Positions 1 through 9,152 of a stretch of DNA of 64,000 bases are shown here, one piece after another. The position numbers were made by a program, and so were the translations under genes. Source of the stretch: Deinococcus koreensis (lineage in GTDB: Bacteria > Deinococcota > Deinococci > Deinococcales > Deinococcaceae). The notes beneath the pieces were generated by a model. It saw only the letters and a program-made list of their open reading frames with translations, was not told the origin of the DNA and searched no databases. The stretch is taken from positions 124,001 to 188,000 of the forward strand of contig NZ_PPPD01000001.1 of NCBI RefSeq assembly GCF_002901445.1, written 5' to 3'. Each line of letters begins with the position of its first letter. Position 1 is the first letter of the stretch.

Positions 1-747
1 GATGATGCCCTGCTCGATCTGGGGCTGCGCCGCGTTGTAGCGGATGGCCGCGCCGTCGCGGCGGCGCAGCTCGCCTCCGGCGGCGCGCAGCAGGGCGTGA
101 CCGGCGGCGATGTCCCACTCGCTGCGCGGCGACATGGTAAACGTCGCGTCGGCCTCGCCCGCGGCGATGCGGGCCAGCTTCAGGGCGATGCTGCCGCTGG
201 GGGCCATGCCGGGCAGGTCGTGGCGGCTCAGCTCCCGCTGGAACTCGGTGTCGGAGACGGCGATCCTCCATGATCCGGGCCGAAGCGAGCCGGCCGGAGC
301 GTGGTTCACCCTCTGACCGCCCTTCTGAACCCCCTGGCCCACCACGGCGCTGAACAGTTCGTCCGTGGCCGGCGCGTAGACCACGCCCAGCACCGGCTCC
401 CCGTCCACGCACAGGCCGATGCTGACGCAGTAGTCAGGGCTGGCCGAGGCGTATTCCTTGGTGCCGTCGATGGGATCGACGATCCACACCCGGGACTGCT
501 GCAGGCGGGCGGGGCTGTCGGCCTCCTCCTCGCTGAGCAGGCCGTCGTCCGGGAAGGCGGCGGCCAGGCCGGCGGTGATCAGGGCCGAGGCGTCGCGGTC
601 GGCGGCGGTGACCGGGTCGTCGGCAGAGGTCTTGTGCTCGACCGTCAGGCCGGCGCGCAGATACCGCAAGAGCAGGGCGCCGGCCTCCAGTGCGAGGCGG
701 GTGGCGGCCTCCAGTTCGGCGGCGTAGGGCGGGGTGGGGGTGCTCAT
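1..747 (-). CDS. CysQ/inositol-monophosphatase family phosphatase, 3' end cut by the window
   Basis: Metal-dependent phosphatase of the inositol monophosphatase superfamily, probably 3'(2'),5'-bisphosphate nucleotidase (CysQ), which clears PAP from sulfur metabolism; inositol monophosphatase is the alternative. 249 residues are visible and the C-terminus lies outside the window. The metal-binding motif DPIDGTKEY lies near residue 92 and the family C-terminal motif EWDIAAGHALL near residue 208. The ATG overlaps the stop of the upstream endonuclease III gene by four bases (ATGA). A TATGCT box lies six bases before the ATG inside that gene, so it may also have its own leaderless transcript. The family call is firm, the substrate is inferred. 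Confidence 0.8.
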   Translation of the reverse strand, partial: MSTPTPPYAAELEAATRLALEAGALLLRYLRAGLTVEHKTSADDPVTAADRDASALITAGLAAAFPDDGLLSEEEADSPARLQQSRVWIVDPIDGTKEYASASPDYCVSIGLCVDGEPVLGVVYAPATDELFSAVVGQGVQKGGQRVNHAPAGSLRPGSWRIAVSDTEFQRELSRHDLPGMAPSGSIALKLARIAAGEADATFTMSPRSEWDIAAGHALLRAAGGELRRRDGAAIRYNAAQPQIEQGII

Positions 748-1496
748 GGCCCGAGCATAGCGGCCGGGCCCAGCAGGGCGGCCGAGGGACACAGCCCACG
801 CAGCACGCAGACGTCGCAGCGGGGGTGGCGGGCGCGGCAGGTCGCGCGGCCATGCCGGATGGCCGAGACATGGAAGGTGTAGCGCGCCTCCCAGTCGCGC
901 GGCAGCACCTCGTCGAACCAGCGCTCGACCTTGACGGCGTTCCAGGTGGGGGGCGTCAGCTCCAGCCGCTGCGCGAGGCGCCAGATGTGGGTGTCCACCG
1001 GCATGGCCGGCCGGGCCAGATCGAACAGCAGCACGCAGCTCGCCGTCCTCATGCCCACCCCGGGCATCCCCTCCAGCAGGGCGCGCACCTCGGCGTCCGG
1101 CAGGTCGTGAACCGCCCGCAGGCTGAGGTGGCCATGCGCCTCCTCCAGATGGCTCAGCGCCGCGTGGATGTAGCCCGCCTTGAGGCGCGACAGACCCCCG
1201 CCCGCCGCCTTCAGCACGCCCTCGATGCCGTCCGGGCCGTCGGCCAGCGCCGCCTCCCAGCGGGGATAGGCCTCTTTCAGGGCCACGAACTGTCGCCGCG
1301 TGATGGGCGCGGTGTTCTGCTGCGACAGGATGGTCTCGATGACCCCGTCCAGCGGTTCCCGGCTGCGTGAGGGCCGCGGCGCCCCCTGGCGGTGCTCCGG
1401 GAGGTACTCGGCCGCCAGCCGCCGGGCGATCTCGCTCAGGTGCGCGGGGGGCGGCGCCTGCTCACTCAGGGGGCGCGCGAAGCGGGTCAGGGTCAC
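744..1496 (-). CDS. Endonuclease III-like DNA glycosylase with [4Fe-4S] cluster
   Basis: Base-excision-repair glycosylase of the Nth/HhH-GPD family. The helix-hairpin-helix segment MPGVGMRTASCVL is at about residues 144-156 and the catalytic aspartate is in VDTHIWRL (Asp168). The C-terminal iron-sulfur motif C-x6-C-x2-C-x5-C uses Cys220, 227, 230 and 236. In E. coli Nth the lyase lysine lies in GVGRKTA; here the same position is Arg150, with the expected 18-residue spacing to Asp168, so the beta-lyase step may be lost or altered. Deinococcus radiodurans is known to carry three Nth paralogues; this resembles a divergent one. The GTG start follows TAGCCT by six bases. It overlaps the CysQ-type gene by four bases. 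Confidence 0.85.
   Translation of the reverse strand: MTLTRFARPLSEQAPPPAHLSEIARRLAAEYLPEHRQGAPRPSRSREPLDGVIETILSQQNTAPITRRQFVALKEAYPRWEAALADGPDGIEGVLKAAGGGLSRLKAGYIHAALSHLEEAHGHLSLRAVHDLPDAEVRALLEGMPGVGMRTASCVLLFDLARPAMPVDTHIWRLAQRLELTPPTWNAVKVERWFDEVLPRDWEARYTFHVSAIRHGRATCRARHPRCDVCVLRGLCPSAALLGPAAMLGP
754..759 (-). promoter_or_regulatory. -10 box for the CysQ-type gene
   Basis: TATGCT ends six bases before the ATG at 747. It lies inside the 3' end of the endonuclease III-like gene. No clear -35 box. Confidence 0.4.
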
Positions 1497-1502
1497 CCCC
1501 CG

Positions 1503-1508
1503 AGGCTA
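1503..1508 (-). promoter_or_regulatory. -10 box for the endonuclease III-like gene
   Basis: TAGCCT ends six bases before the GTG at 1496, consistent with a leaderless transcript. Confidence 0.4.
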
Positions 1509-1554
1509 GCGGCCAGGGCCGCTCAAGACCGTGGCCGCCTGAACCCTCGCCGCC

Positions 1555-2148
1555 CTAGACCGGCCGGCGGCGCGACTGCAGCACCTTGAAGACGATCGGC
1601 AGCACGCTGAGCACCAGAATGACGCCCACGATCAGCAGGATGTACTGGTCGAGGTTCGGGATCAGGCGGCCGAAGGAGTATGCCAGCGCCGGCAGCCCGA
1701 TCCCCCAGAGGGCCGCGCCCACCACGTTGTAGAGCGTGAAGATGCCCAGCGGCATCCGGCTGATTCCGGCCAGCGTGGGCACCAGGGTTCGCACGATGGG
1801 CACGAAGCGCGCCAGGATCACCGCCTGCAGGCCGTACTGTTTGAAGAAGGCCTGCGCCTGGGTCACGTACTGCGGCTTGAAGAAGCGCGAGTTCTGGTTG
1901 CGGAAGATGGCCGGGCCGAAGCGCTGCCCGATGAAATAGCCGGAGATGCAGCCCAGGATGCCGCCCGCCACCACCGCCGCCATCACGCCCCAGAGGTTCA
2001 GCTGGCCGCCCGCCGCCAGCAGCCCGGCCGCGATCAGCAGGCTGTCGCCGGGCAGGAAGAAGCCCGCCAGCAGCCCCGTCTCGGCAAAGACGATCAGGAA
2101 GATGCCGATGTACGAGAAGGCGAGAATGGTGTGGATCAGGGATTCCAT
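1555..2148 (-). CDS. DedA family membrane protein
   Basis: Integral membrane protein of the DedA/VTT (SNARE-associated) family, 197 residues. Family members act in polyprenyl-phosphate or phospholipid flipping and membrane homeostasis. The typical stretch ETGLLAGFFLPGDSLL lies near residue 23, the glycine-rich GYFIGQRFG near residue 70, and the re-entrant-loop motif FVPIVRTLVPTLAG near residue 115. Several hydrophobic segments follow to the C-terminus. The gene stands alone. Its ATG follows TAGCCT by six bases, so the mRNA is probably leaderless. Which lipid it handles cannot be told from sequence. Confidence 0.88.
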   Translation of the reverse strand: MESLIHTILAFSYIGIFLIVFAETGLLAGFFLPGDSLLIAAGLLAAGGQLNLWGVMAAVVAGGILGCISGYFIGQRFGPAIFRNQNSRFFKPQYVTQAQAFFKQYGLQAVILARFVPIVRTLVPTLAGISRMPLGIFTLYNVVGAALWGIGLPALAYSFGRLIPNLDQYILLIVGVILVLSVLPIVFKVLQSRRRPV

Positions 2149-2154
2149 GCGGTC

Positions 2155-2160
2155 AGGCTA
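2155..2160 (-). promoter_or_regulatory. -10 box for dedA-type gene
   Basis: TAGCCT ends six bases before the ATG at 2148. Confidence 0.4.
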
Positions 2161-2226
2161 TCCCGGAAAGCGCTGGCCTCCCTCATCCAAACTGTGCAGG
2201 CTCCAGAGCGTGCGGCGTCCGGGGTC

Positions 2227-2817
2227 TCAGCGGGCGCGCAGGGTGGCCCGGTTGCCGGCGGCGTCCACCGCGTCGATATCGGCCCAGATGCCGGTGGTCT
2301 CGGCGTAGAACTCCACCTTGGGGCCGGGCGTGATGTTCAGCCGGTTGCCGTCCACGGCCACCTGGGTCACGCGGCTGTTGTCGCTGGCCACGCCGCTGAC
2401 CCGGATCACCCGGCCCACCCGCTCGAAGCGCGTGATCTGGATGCTGGGCCGGGTGGGGTCGACCGTGACCGGCAGCACCAGCGTGCTGCTGTTGCCCGCC
2501 GCGTCGCGCGCCACGATGGTGTACTGGCCCTTCTCGCCCTGGATCAGGGTCTTGAACTGGAAGTGCGCCAGCTTGCGGCTGCCCGGCAGGATGGGCAGCG
2601 GCTGACCGTCCACGGTGATCTGCGTGACCCCAGTGTCGTCCAGCGCGTAGCCGTCGACCACGAAGGACTTGGCCCGGCTGGCCGCGCCGTCGGCGTTGTT
2701 GACCGTGATGCGCGGCTTGAAGGTGTCGCTGGTGCGGGCACAGCCGCTCAGGCCCAGGGCCAGGGCGGGCACCAGCAGCAGGGCGCCCGCGGGCAGGAGG
2801 AAGGTCGGGCGGCGCAT
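2227..2817 (-). CDS. Predicted lipoprotein with two Ig-like/bacterial beta domains
   Basis: 196-residue predicted lipoprotein of unknown function. An N-terminal signal peptide ends in the lipobox LSGC, with acylated Cys26. The rest resembles two tandem Ig-like repeats: one runs from ITVNNADG through VARDAAGNSSTLVLPVTV, the second from PSIQITRFERV through VDAAGNRATLRAR. Both share the pattern of a variable loop followed by D-A-A-G-N. The ATG was chosen because a perfect TATACT box lies seven bases upstream; the open frame extends much further 5' but that part is antisense to hisZ. Divergent from hisZ. No enzymatic motif seen. Confidence 0.75.
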   Translation of the reverse strand: MRRPTFLLPAGALLLVPALALGLSGCARTSDTFKPRITVNNADGAASRAKSFVVDGYALDDTGVTQITVDGQPLPILPGSRKLAHFQFKTLIQGEKGQYTIVARDAAGNSSTLVLPVTVDPTRPSIQITRFERVGRVIRVSGVASDNSRVTQVAVDGNRLNITPGPKVEFYAETTGIWADIDAVDAAGNRATLRAR

Positions 2818-2824
2818 GGGTGAA

Positions 2825-2830
2825 AGTATA
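2825..2830 (-). promoter_or_regulatory. -10 box for the Ig-like lipoprotein gene
   Basis: TATACT ends seven bases before the ATG at 2817; leaderless layout. Divergent from the hisZ promoter. Confidence 0.5.
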
Positions 2831-2927
2831 CCGGCGCCGCACCGGGGGCAGACCGGCCGGGAGGGGGGAATGATCCGTCTGGCCCGCCGGCCCTGGCCAT
2901 CTGGCGCCCAGGGCCGGGCCGCCCGCT

Positions 2928-2933
2928 TAGAAT
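2928..2933 (+). promoter_or_regulatory. -10 box for hisZ
   Basis: TAGAAT ends seven bases before the GTG at 2941. The in-frame ATG at 2932 overlaps the box itself and is therefore an unlikely start. Confidence 0.5.
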
Positions 2934-2940
2934 GCGCCCC

Positions 2941-4116
2941 GTGAGTCCGTCCGCCGCCCCCGGTTCCAGCCCGCTGCCCTCCCGGCCCGCCGCCGGGCCA
3001 CCGGCCCATATCCCGGAGGGCACGCGCGACGTCCTGCCGCCCGAGTGGGCGCAGCGCGAGGCCCTGCGCGCCCGGCTGGCCGGGGTCTTCAGCGCCTGGG
3101 GCTACCGCGGCGTGGAGGTGCCGGCCCTGGAGTACGCCAGCGCCGCCCACCCGCAGGACGCTCTGGCCTTCAAGCTGATCGATTCGGGCGGTCAGGTGCT
3201 GGCCCTGCGGAGCGAATTCACCACGGCGGTCGGGCGGCTGGTGCGCTCGCGCTTTCCGGCCGGCCCCTTTCCGCTGCGGCTCCAGTATTCGGGCCGCCTG
3301 TGGCTGCGCGCCCTGACCAGCGAACTGGGCCGCCTGCGCGAGTTCAATCAGGTGGGCGTGGAGCTGATCGGCGTGGACACCGTGCAGAGCGACACCGAGC
3401 TGCTGCAGCTGGCCGCCGCCGCGCTGCGGGACGTGCAGGTCGGCGCCCAGCTGGAGGTGGGCTACCCCGGCTTCGTGGACGCCGTGCTGGCCGACGAGGG
3501 CCTCTCGGCCACGGCGCGCGAGGAGTTGCACAGCGCCATCGACCGCAAGAGCGGCGCGGACGTGGATCTGCTGGCGCGCCGGGGGGGGCTGGGGGCCGGC
3601 GTGACGGGAACCCTGCACGCCCTGACCGACCTCTACGGCGGCCCCGAGGTGCTGGACACCGCTGCCGGCCTGGCCCGCGGCGAGCGTGCCCAGGCGGCCC
3701 TAAGCCACCTGCGCGGCGTCTCGGAGCGCTTCGGCGGGCCGCTGCTGTTCGACCTGGGCGTCAGCCGGCGGTACGACTACTACACCGGCCTGACCTTCCG
3801 GGCCTACGCTCCGGGCCTCAACCAGCCGGTGCTGGGCGGCGGGCGCTACGCCCTGGAAGGCGGGCTGCCGGGCGCCGGCTTCGCCATGGGCTTAGAGCGC
3901 CTGACCCGCGCGATCGCCGCGACCCTGCCCCCCGAGCCCGAGGTCGTGCTGGCCCTCGACCTGGCCGGGGCCGAGCACGCCCGCGCGGCCGGCCTCTTCG
4001 CCGAGCTGGCCTGGACGGAGAACCGGGAGGAGCTGGCGCGCTTCAGCCGGGCGCGCGGCATCCGGCGCTGGATTCAGGGCGGGCAGTGGAGCGCGGCCCC
4101 GGAGGTGGGCGCGTGA
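2941..4116 (+). CDS. hisZ: ATP phosphoribosyltransferase regulatory subunit HisZ
   Basis: Regulatory subunit that pairs with short-form HisG for the first step of histidine synthesis. It is a paralogue of histidyl-tRNA synthetase without aminoacylation function. The N-terminal HisRS-like motif [16 protein letters not shown] and the motif-2-like [11 protein letters not shown] and [12 protein letters not shown] are visible; a HisRS motif-3-like [14 protein letters not shown] lies near residue 316. The 391-residue length lacks an anticodon-binding domain, as expected. I chose GTG 2941 rather than ATG 2932 because the ATG lies within the -10 box. The stop overlaps the hisG GTG (GTGA), so the two are translationally coupled. 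Confidence 0.9.
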   Translation: MSPSAAPGSSPLPSRPAAGPPAHIPEGTRDVLPPEWAQREALRARLAGVFSAWGYRGVEVPALEYASAAHPQDALAFKLIDSGGQVLALRSEFTTAVGRLVRSRFPAGPFPLRLQYSGRLWLRALTSELGRLREFNQVGVELIGVDTVQSDTELLQLAAAALRDVQVGAQLEVGYPGFVDAVLADEGLSATAREELHSAIDRKSGADVDLLARRGGLGAGVTGTLHALTDLYGGPEVLDTAAGLARGERAQAALSHLRGVSERFGGPLLFDLGVSRRYDYYTGLTFRAYAPGLNQPVLGGGRYALEGGLPGAGFAMGLERLTRAIAATLPPEPEVVLALDLAGAEHARAAGLFAELAWTENREELARFSRARGIRRWIQGGQWSAAPEVGA

Positions 4117-4759
4117 GCCCCGCCCCGGTGTACGCCCCGGATCACCTGACCCTGGCGCTGCCCAAGGGCCGCATTCTGGAGGAAGCCGTGTCGCTGCTGT
4201 CGCGCGCCGGGCTGCCGCTGAGCCTGCCCGAGAAGTCCCGCGCCCTGCGCCACGAGTTCCCGGGCGTGACCCTGCTGGAACTGCGGAACCAGGACGTGCC
4301 GGTCTACGTGGATCTGGGCGTGGCCGACCTGGGTATCGTGGGCAAGGACGTGCTGATCGAGTCGGGGCGGGCCGTGTTCGAGCCCATCGACCTGCGCTTC
4401 GCCGGGTGCCGCCTGTCGCTGATCCGCGAGGTCGGGGCCACCGCGCCGATCAACCGCGTGGGCACCAAGTACCCGCGCGCCGCCCGCGCCTATCTGAACG
4501 CCCAGGGCATCCCAGCCGAGATCGTGAAGCTGAGCGGCAACATCGAACTCGCGGCCCTGACCGGGCTGGCCGAGGCGGTCATCGACCTCGTGCAGACCGG
4601 TTCCACGCTGCGCGCCAACAACCTGGAGGAGGTGGACGTGCTGTTCCACTCCAGCGCGAGGTTGATCGTGAACCGCGCCGCCCTCAAGCTCCGGCGCGAG
4701 CGGCTGCGGCCCCTGATCGAGCGGCTGCGGGAACTGGTGGCGGTGGAACAGGCTGTGGA

Positions 4760-4763
<4 letters not shown>
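4113..4763 (+). CDS. hisG: ATP phosphoribosyltransferase, short form
   Basis: Catalyses condensation of ATP with PRPP to phosphoribosyl-ATP, the committed step of histidine synthesis. 216 residues, the short HisG type that lacks the C-terminal regulatory domain and depends on HisZ, which is encoded immediately upstream. Motifs seen are LALPKGRI near the N-terminus, [13 protein letters not shown] in the middle, and the PRPP-binding segment [15 protein letters not shown] near residue 165. The GTG start overlaps the hisZ stop by four bases. At its 3' end the stop TAA shares the four-base palindrome TTAA with the stop of the convergent lyase gene, so the two coding regions overlap tail to tail. 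Confidence 0.95.
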
Positions 4764-5992
<1,229 letters not shown>

Positions 5993-5998
5993 GGGCCG

Positions 5999-6004
5999 AG
6001 CATA
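5999..6004 (-). promoter_or_regulatory. -10 box for the MalY-type lyase gene
   Basis: TATGCT ends six bases before the ATG at 5992. Confidence 0.4.
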
Positions 6005-6051
6005 CCCCTGGCCGGTGAACGTTCGGCAAGTCGCGCCCGGCGCGCGCCGCG

Positions 6052-6057
6052 TACACT
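6052..6057 (+). promoter_or_regulatory. -10 box for the MTA/SAH nucleosidase operon
   Basis: TACACT ends seven bases before ATG 6065. It sets the start; the open frame upstream of it is not used. Confidence 0.5.
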
Positions 6058-6064
6058 GGGCGGA

Positions 6065-6781
6065 ATGCTGGCGATCATAGGGGCGATGGACGAGGAAATC
6101 GAGTTGCTGCTCGCGGATCTGCAGGCCCGCGAAGACCTGAAGCTGCCCGGCGTGACCCTGCACCGGGGCACGCTGGACGGCGTGGAGGTGCTGCTCACCC
6201 GTGGCGGGATCGGCAAGGTGAACGCGGCCATGACCACCACGCATCTGCTGGTGCAGGGAGCGACCCGGGTCATCTTCACGGGCGTGGCCGGCGGCGTGCA
6301 CCCGGAGCTGCGGGTCGGCGACATCGTGGTGAGCACCGATCTGGTGCAGCATGATGTGGACGTGAGCGCCCTGGGCTACGACCTGGGCACCGTGCCCGGC
6401 GAGCCGCCGGCCTGGGCCGCCGATCCGGAGCTGCGGCAGGTGGCCGTGCAGGCGGCCCGCACGGTCGAGGGCGTGACCGTGATGGAAGGCCGGGTGGCGA
6501 GTGGCGACCAGTTCATCGCGTCGCCCCAGGGCGTGGCGCGGTTGTGGCAGAGCTTCGGGGCCGCCTGCGCCGAGATGGAGGGCGCGGCGGTGGCCCAGGT
6601 GTGTGCCAAAGCGGGCGTGCCCTTCGTGGTCATCCGGTCGGTGAGCGACACCGCCGACACCGGCGCCCCGGTGGATTACCGCGAGTTCATGCCGCGCGTG
6701 GCCCGCCACGCCAAGCAGGTCGTGCGGGGCATGCTGGCCCGGCTGTCGGGCACGCCCGGCCAGCCCACCGACGCCGGGTGA
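6065..6781 (+). CDS. mtnN: 5'-methylthioadenosine/S-adenosylhomocysteine nucleosidase
   Basis: Hydrolyses MTA and SAH to adenine plus the methylthio- or homocysteinyl-ribose, recycling methyl-cycle by-products. 238 residues, the usual length. Motifs: IGAMDEEIELL at the N-terminus, GVAGGVHPELRVGDIVVS near residue 78, the substrate-binding EMEGAAVAQV near residue 170, and RSVSDTADTG with the catalytic aspartate near residue 195. First gene of a tight three-gene set: its stop overlaps the GTG of the LrgA-like gene by four bases. The context with LrgAB is unusual and may only reflect co-transcription. Confidence 0.92.
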   Translation: MLAIIGAMDEEIELLLADLQAREDLKLPGVTLHRGTLDGVEVLLTRGGIGKVNAAMTTTHLLVQGATRVIFTGVAGGVHPELRVGDIVVSTDLVQHDVDVSALGYDLGTVPGEPPAWAADPELRQVAVQAARTVEGVTVMEGRVASGDQFIASPQGVARLWQSFGAACAEMEGAAVAQVCAKAGVPFVVIRSVSDTADTGAPVDYREFMPRVARHAKQVVRGMLARLSGTPGQPTDAG

Positions 6782-7206
6782 GCGACCGGGGGGTCGATCC
6801 CGGAACCCCGCCTGCACCCCGGCCGCCCGCTCCTCCGGACTCCATCACCGCCCGCCTGCCGGCCCCGGCGCGCTTCGTGCTGGGCCTGGGCATCCTGCTG
6901 GCGTTCGCCGCGGCGGGGCAGGCGCTGGTCGCGCTGACCCGGCTGCCCCTGCCGGGCTCGGTGGTGGGCATGGCCCTGCTATGGGGCGCCCTGGGCAGCG
7001 GGCTCATCCGCCTACGCTGGATCGCAGACGCCGCCGACGGCCTGCTGGGCATCCTGGGCCTCCTGTTCGTGCCGGCCACGGTGGGCTTTATCCAGTACCT
7101 CGCGGCGGGGGCGGCGTGGGGCTGGTGGCTGCTCGTGATGACCGCCGGGCTGCTGGTGGGCGCCGGGCTGGCCGGGGCGCTGGCCTCGCGGCTGGTGAGG
7201 GCATGA
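6778..7206 (+). CDS. LrgA/CidA family holin-like membrane protein
   Basis: Small membrane protein of the CidA/LrgA family, thought to modulate murein hydrolase export and cell lysis or to take part in transport of small carboxylates. 142 residues. A proline-rich N-terminal tail of about 25 residues precedes four hydrophobic segments; LPLPGSVVGMALLWGAL near residue 57 is the family hallmark, followed by LLGILGLLFVPATVGFIQY. The GTG at 6778 overlaps the mtnN stop (GTGA), and the stop overlaps the LrgB ATG (ATGA), so the pair is translationally coupled. Confidence 0.85.
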   Translation: MSDRGVDPGTPPAPRPPAPPDSITARLPAPARFVLGLGILLAFAAAGQALVALTRLPLPGSVVGMALLWGALGSGLIRLRWIADAADGLLGILGLLFVPATVGFIQYLAAGAAWGWWLLVMTAGLLVGAGLAGALASRLVRA

Positions 7207-7865
7207 TCTGGGTCACGCTGAGCGCGCTGGCCTTCGCGCTGGGAACCGTGCTGCAACTGCGGGTGCGCTCGCCGCTGGTCAACCCGACGCTGGTCGCCAC
7301 CCTGGGGGTGGCCGCCGCGCTGCTGCTCTTCCGGGTGCCCTACCCTACCTACCTGCGCGAGGTGCAGCCGCTGCAATTCCTGCTGGCGCCGGCCATAGTG
7401 GCGCTGGCGGTGCCGCTGTACCGGCTGCGGGCCCTCCTGGCGCGGCAGTGGCGGGCGCTGGTGGTCGGCGGCCTGAGCGGCACGCTGGCGGGCGTGGTCG
7501 TGGACGTGCTGCTGTCGCGGGCCCTGAACCTGAGCGCCGACGCCCAGCGCTCGCTGATCACGGCCCCCGCCACCAGCCCGGTGGCGCTGCAGCTGGCCGC
7601 CTTCACGGGGGCGCCGCCGGCCCTGGCGGCGACCCTGGCGGTGCTCTCGGGCCTGATCGGCGCGCTGCTCCTGCCGGCGGTGCTCACGGCGCTCGGGATC
7701 ACCCATCCGCTGGCCCGGGGCCTCGCCATCGGCGCGGTGGCTCACGGCGTCGGCACCGCCCGCGCCCGCGAGGAGGGCGAACTCACGGGCGCGGCCAGTT
7801 CCATCGGCATGGGGCTCGCGGCCCTGGCGGTGACCCTGGTCGTGGCGGTGGTCAGCCGGAGCTGA
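7203..7865 (+). CDS. LrgB/CidB family membrane protein
   Basis: Partner of the LrgA-like protein encoded just upstream. 220 residues with six or seven hydrophobic segments. The family signature is clear: NPTLVATLGVAAALLLF near the N-terminus, FLLAPAIVALAVPLYR near residue 60, and the conserved SLITAPATSPVALQLA near residue 117, then GAVAHGVGTARA near residue 178. The ATG overlaps the previous stop by four bases. The 3' end overlaps the convergent MOSC gene by 14 bases. Role in lysis control or metabolite transport is from family knowledge only. Confidence 0.88.
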   Translation: MIWVTLSALAFALGTVLQLRVRSPLVNPTLVATLGVAAALLLFRVPYPTYLREVQPLQFLLAPAIVALAVPLYRLRALLARQWRALVVGGLSGTLAGVVVDVLLSRALNLSADAQRSLITAPATSPVALQLAAFTGAPPALAATLAVLSGLIGALLLPAVLTALGITHPLARGLAIGAVAHGVGTARAREEGELTGAASSIGMGLAALAVTLVVAVVSRS

Positions 7866-8427
7866 CGGCCGTGGCCGCGTCCGGATGCCGGCGGTAGAAG
7901 GCCTCGAAATCGTCCAGGATGGTCGGCGCGTGTTGGGGCCTCTGGTTGGCCCAGGTCACCGGGTCGCCGGCCCGCACCTCACCCTCCTGCAGCACGCGGG
8001 CGTACATCCCGGGCCGGCGCGCCTCGCGGAAGCGCCTGACGAAGCCCGGATCGTCCATCCGCTCGGCCAGGGTGACGCAGGGCACGCGGGCCGCGGTGAC
8101 CTCCAGGAGCGCCGCGCCCACCCGCAGCTGCTGGCCGATGGGCACGCCCGCGGAGGCGAGGCCCGAGACCAGCAGGTTCTCGCCGAAGGTGCCCGGCTCC
8201 AGCGCCCGGCCCAGGGCCTGCGCCCAGTACGCGTAATCCTGTTCGGTGTAAAGGTACACCGCCTGGTCGACGCCGCCGTGGTTCTCGGTGTCCAGGATGT
8301 GATCTCCCTCCAGGCCCAGCCGGCCCACCCACACGGCGCCGTCTACGGGACGCTTGTGGATACCGCTCCAGCCGGACTTGCTCCGCACCGCCCGCGGCTG
8401 TCCCACGCAGACGCTCAGAAGTTCCAT
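7852..8427 (-). CDS. MOSC domain protein
   Basis: Stand-alone MOSC-domain protein related to YiiM, a family that handles molybdenum-cofactor sulfur chemistry or reduces N-hydroxylated purine analogues. 191 residues. Visible motifs are VWVGRLGLEGDHILDTENHGG near residue 30, GGVDQAVYLYT, the FGENLLVSGL stretch near residue 80, and the conserved cysteine in RVPCVTLAERM near residue 112. ATG 8427 was chosen over the longer frame because TAGACT lies seven bases upstream. It is divergent from the TetR gene, so the regulator could act on it, but no shared operator is obvious. Confidence 0.82.
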   Translation of the reverse strand: MELLSVCVGQPRAVRSKSGWSGIHKRPVDGAVWVGRLGLEGDHILDTENHGGVDQAVYLYTEQDYAYWAQALGRALEPGTFGENLLVSGLASAGVPIGQQLRVGAALLEVTAARVPCVTLAERMDDPGFVRRFREARRPGMYARVLQEGEVRAGDPVTWANQRPQHAPTILDDFEAFYRRHPDAATAVSSG

Positions 8428-8434
8428 ACCGGGC

Positions 8435-8440
8435 AGTCTA
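8435..8440 (-). promoter_or_regulatory. -10 box for the MOSC gene
   Basis: TAGACT ends seven bases before the ATG at 8427. Confidence 0.5.
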
Positions 8441-8471
8441 GCGGGCCTTTCCGGGCCCGTATCCCACGCCC

Positions 8472-8500
8472 TTGACTCCCCCCGGGCCAGCCGGGATGCT
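8472..8500 (+). promoter_or_regulatory. Promoter of the TetR-family gene
   Basis: TTGACT at 8472-8477 and GATGCT at 8495-8500 with a 17-base spacer, six bases before the ATG at 8507. This is the best two-box promoter in the window and fits a leaderless mRNA. Confidence 0.6.
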
Positions 8501-8506
8501 GGGCAG

Positions 8507-9097
8507 ATGGCCCGAACCGTCAACCCGATCCTCGACCGTGCGCGGCGCACGGCGCTGGAAAAGGCGGCCTATCTGGCGATCTACCAGCAGGGCTACGCCG
8601 GGGTCACGCTGGCCGATATCGCCGCGCAGGCCGGGGTCAGCCGGGGCACGCTGGTCTACCATTTCGGCAGCCGCGCGGGGCTGCTCTCGGCCGTCATGCG
8701 CCGCTTCACGCGCACGATCACGGTGGCGACCCGGCGCGCCCTGCGGCAGGCGGCCACCCCCGACGCCAAGCTGCGGGCCTACGTGGACAACCAGTTCTAC
8801 GGGGTCGAGAACACCCGGCGTTTCTACACGGTCTCGCTCGACTTCCTGGCCGCCGCCACCCGTGACCCGGCGCTGATGGCGGTGCAGCGTGATTTCCTGG
8901 CCGAGACCCTGGCCCTGGATCTGGAACTCGCGCGGCTGGCGGGGCCGGAAGGGGCCGAGGCGCGGGCCCGGCAACTGCGCGCGCTGGTCGAGGGCCTGAG
9001 CGTGCGCTTCCTGGCCGACCCGGAGCCCGATCTGCAGGCCTACCGCGCCGACTGCCTGGCCGGGCTCCGGGCCCTGCTGGGCGAGCGGTGGGGCTGA
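8507..9097 (+). CDS. TetR/AcrR family transcriptional regulator
   Basis: DNA-binding repressor-type protein, 196 residues. The N-terminal helix-turn-helix is seen in GVTLADIAAQAGVSRGTLVYHFGSRAGLL at residues 33-61, typical of TetR regulators of the BetI-like type. The C-terminal ligand domain (from about residue 80) is not assignable to a ligand. The start is fixed by the strong promoter 6 bases upstream. The divergent MOSC gene 80 bp away is the most likely target; this is inferred from position only. Confidence 0.88.
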   Translation: MARTVNPILDRARRTALEKAAYLAIYQQGYAGVTLADIAAQAGVSRGTLVYHFGSRAGLLSAVMRRFTRTITVATRRALRQAATPDAKLRAYVDNQFYGVENTRRFYTVSLDFLAAATRDPALMAVQRDFLAETLALDLELARLAGPEGAEARARQLRALVEGLSVRFLADPEPDLQAYRADCLAGLRALLGERWG

Positions 9098-9152
9098 GGA
9101 AGAGGCAAGCGGCGGCCTGACGGCCACACCCGCTCGATTCCGTTTCGGGGGC

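Noticed and set aside
301..882. Long open frame opposite the CysQ-type gene
   Set aside because: Low-complexity Gly/Arg/Ala protein antisense to a gene with clear motifs; a by-product of high G+C.
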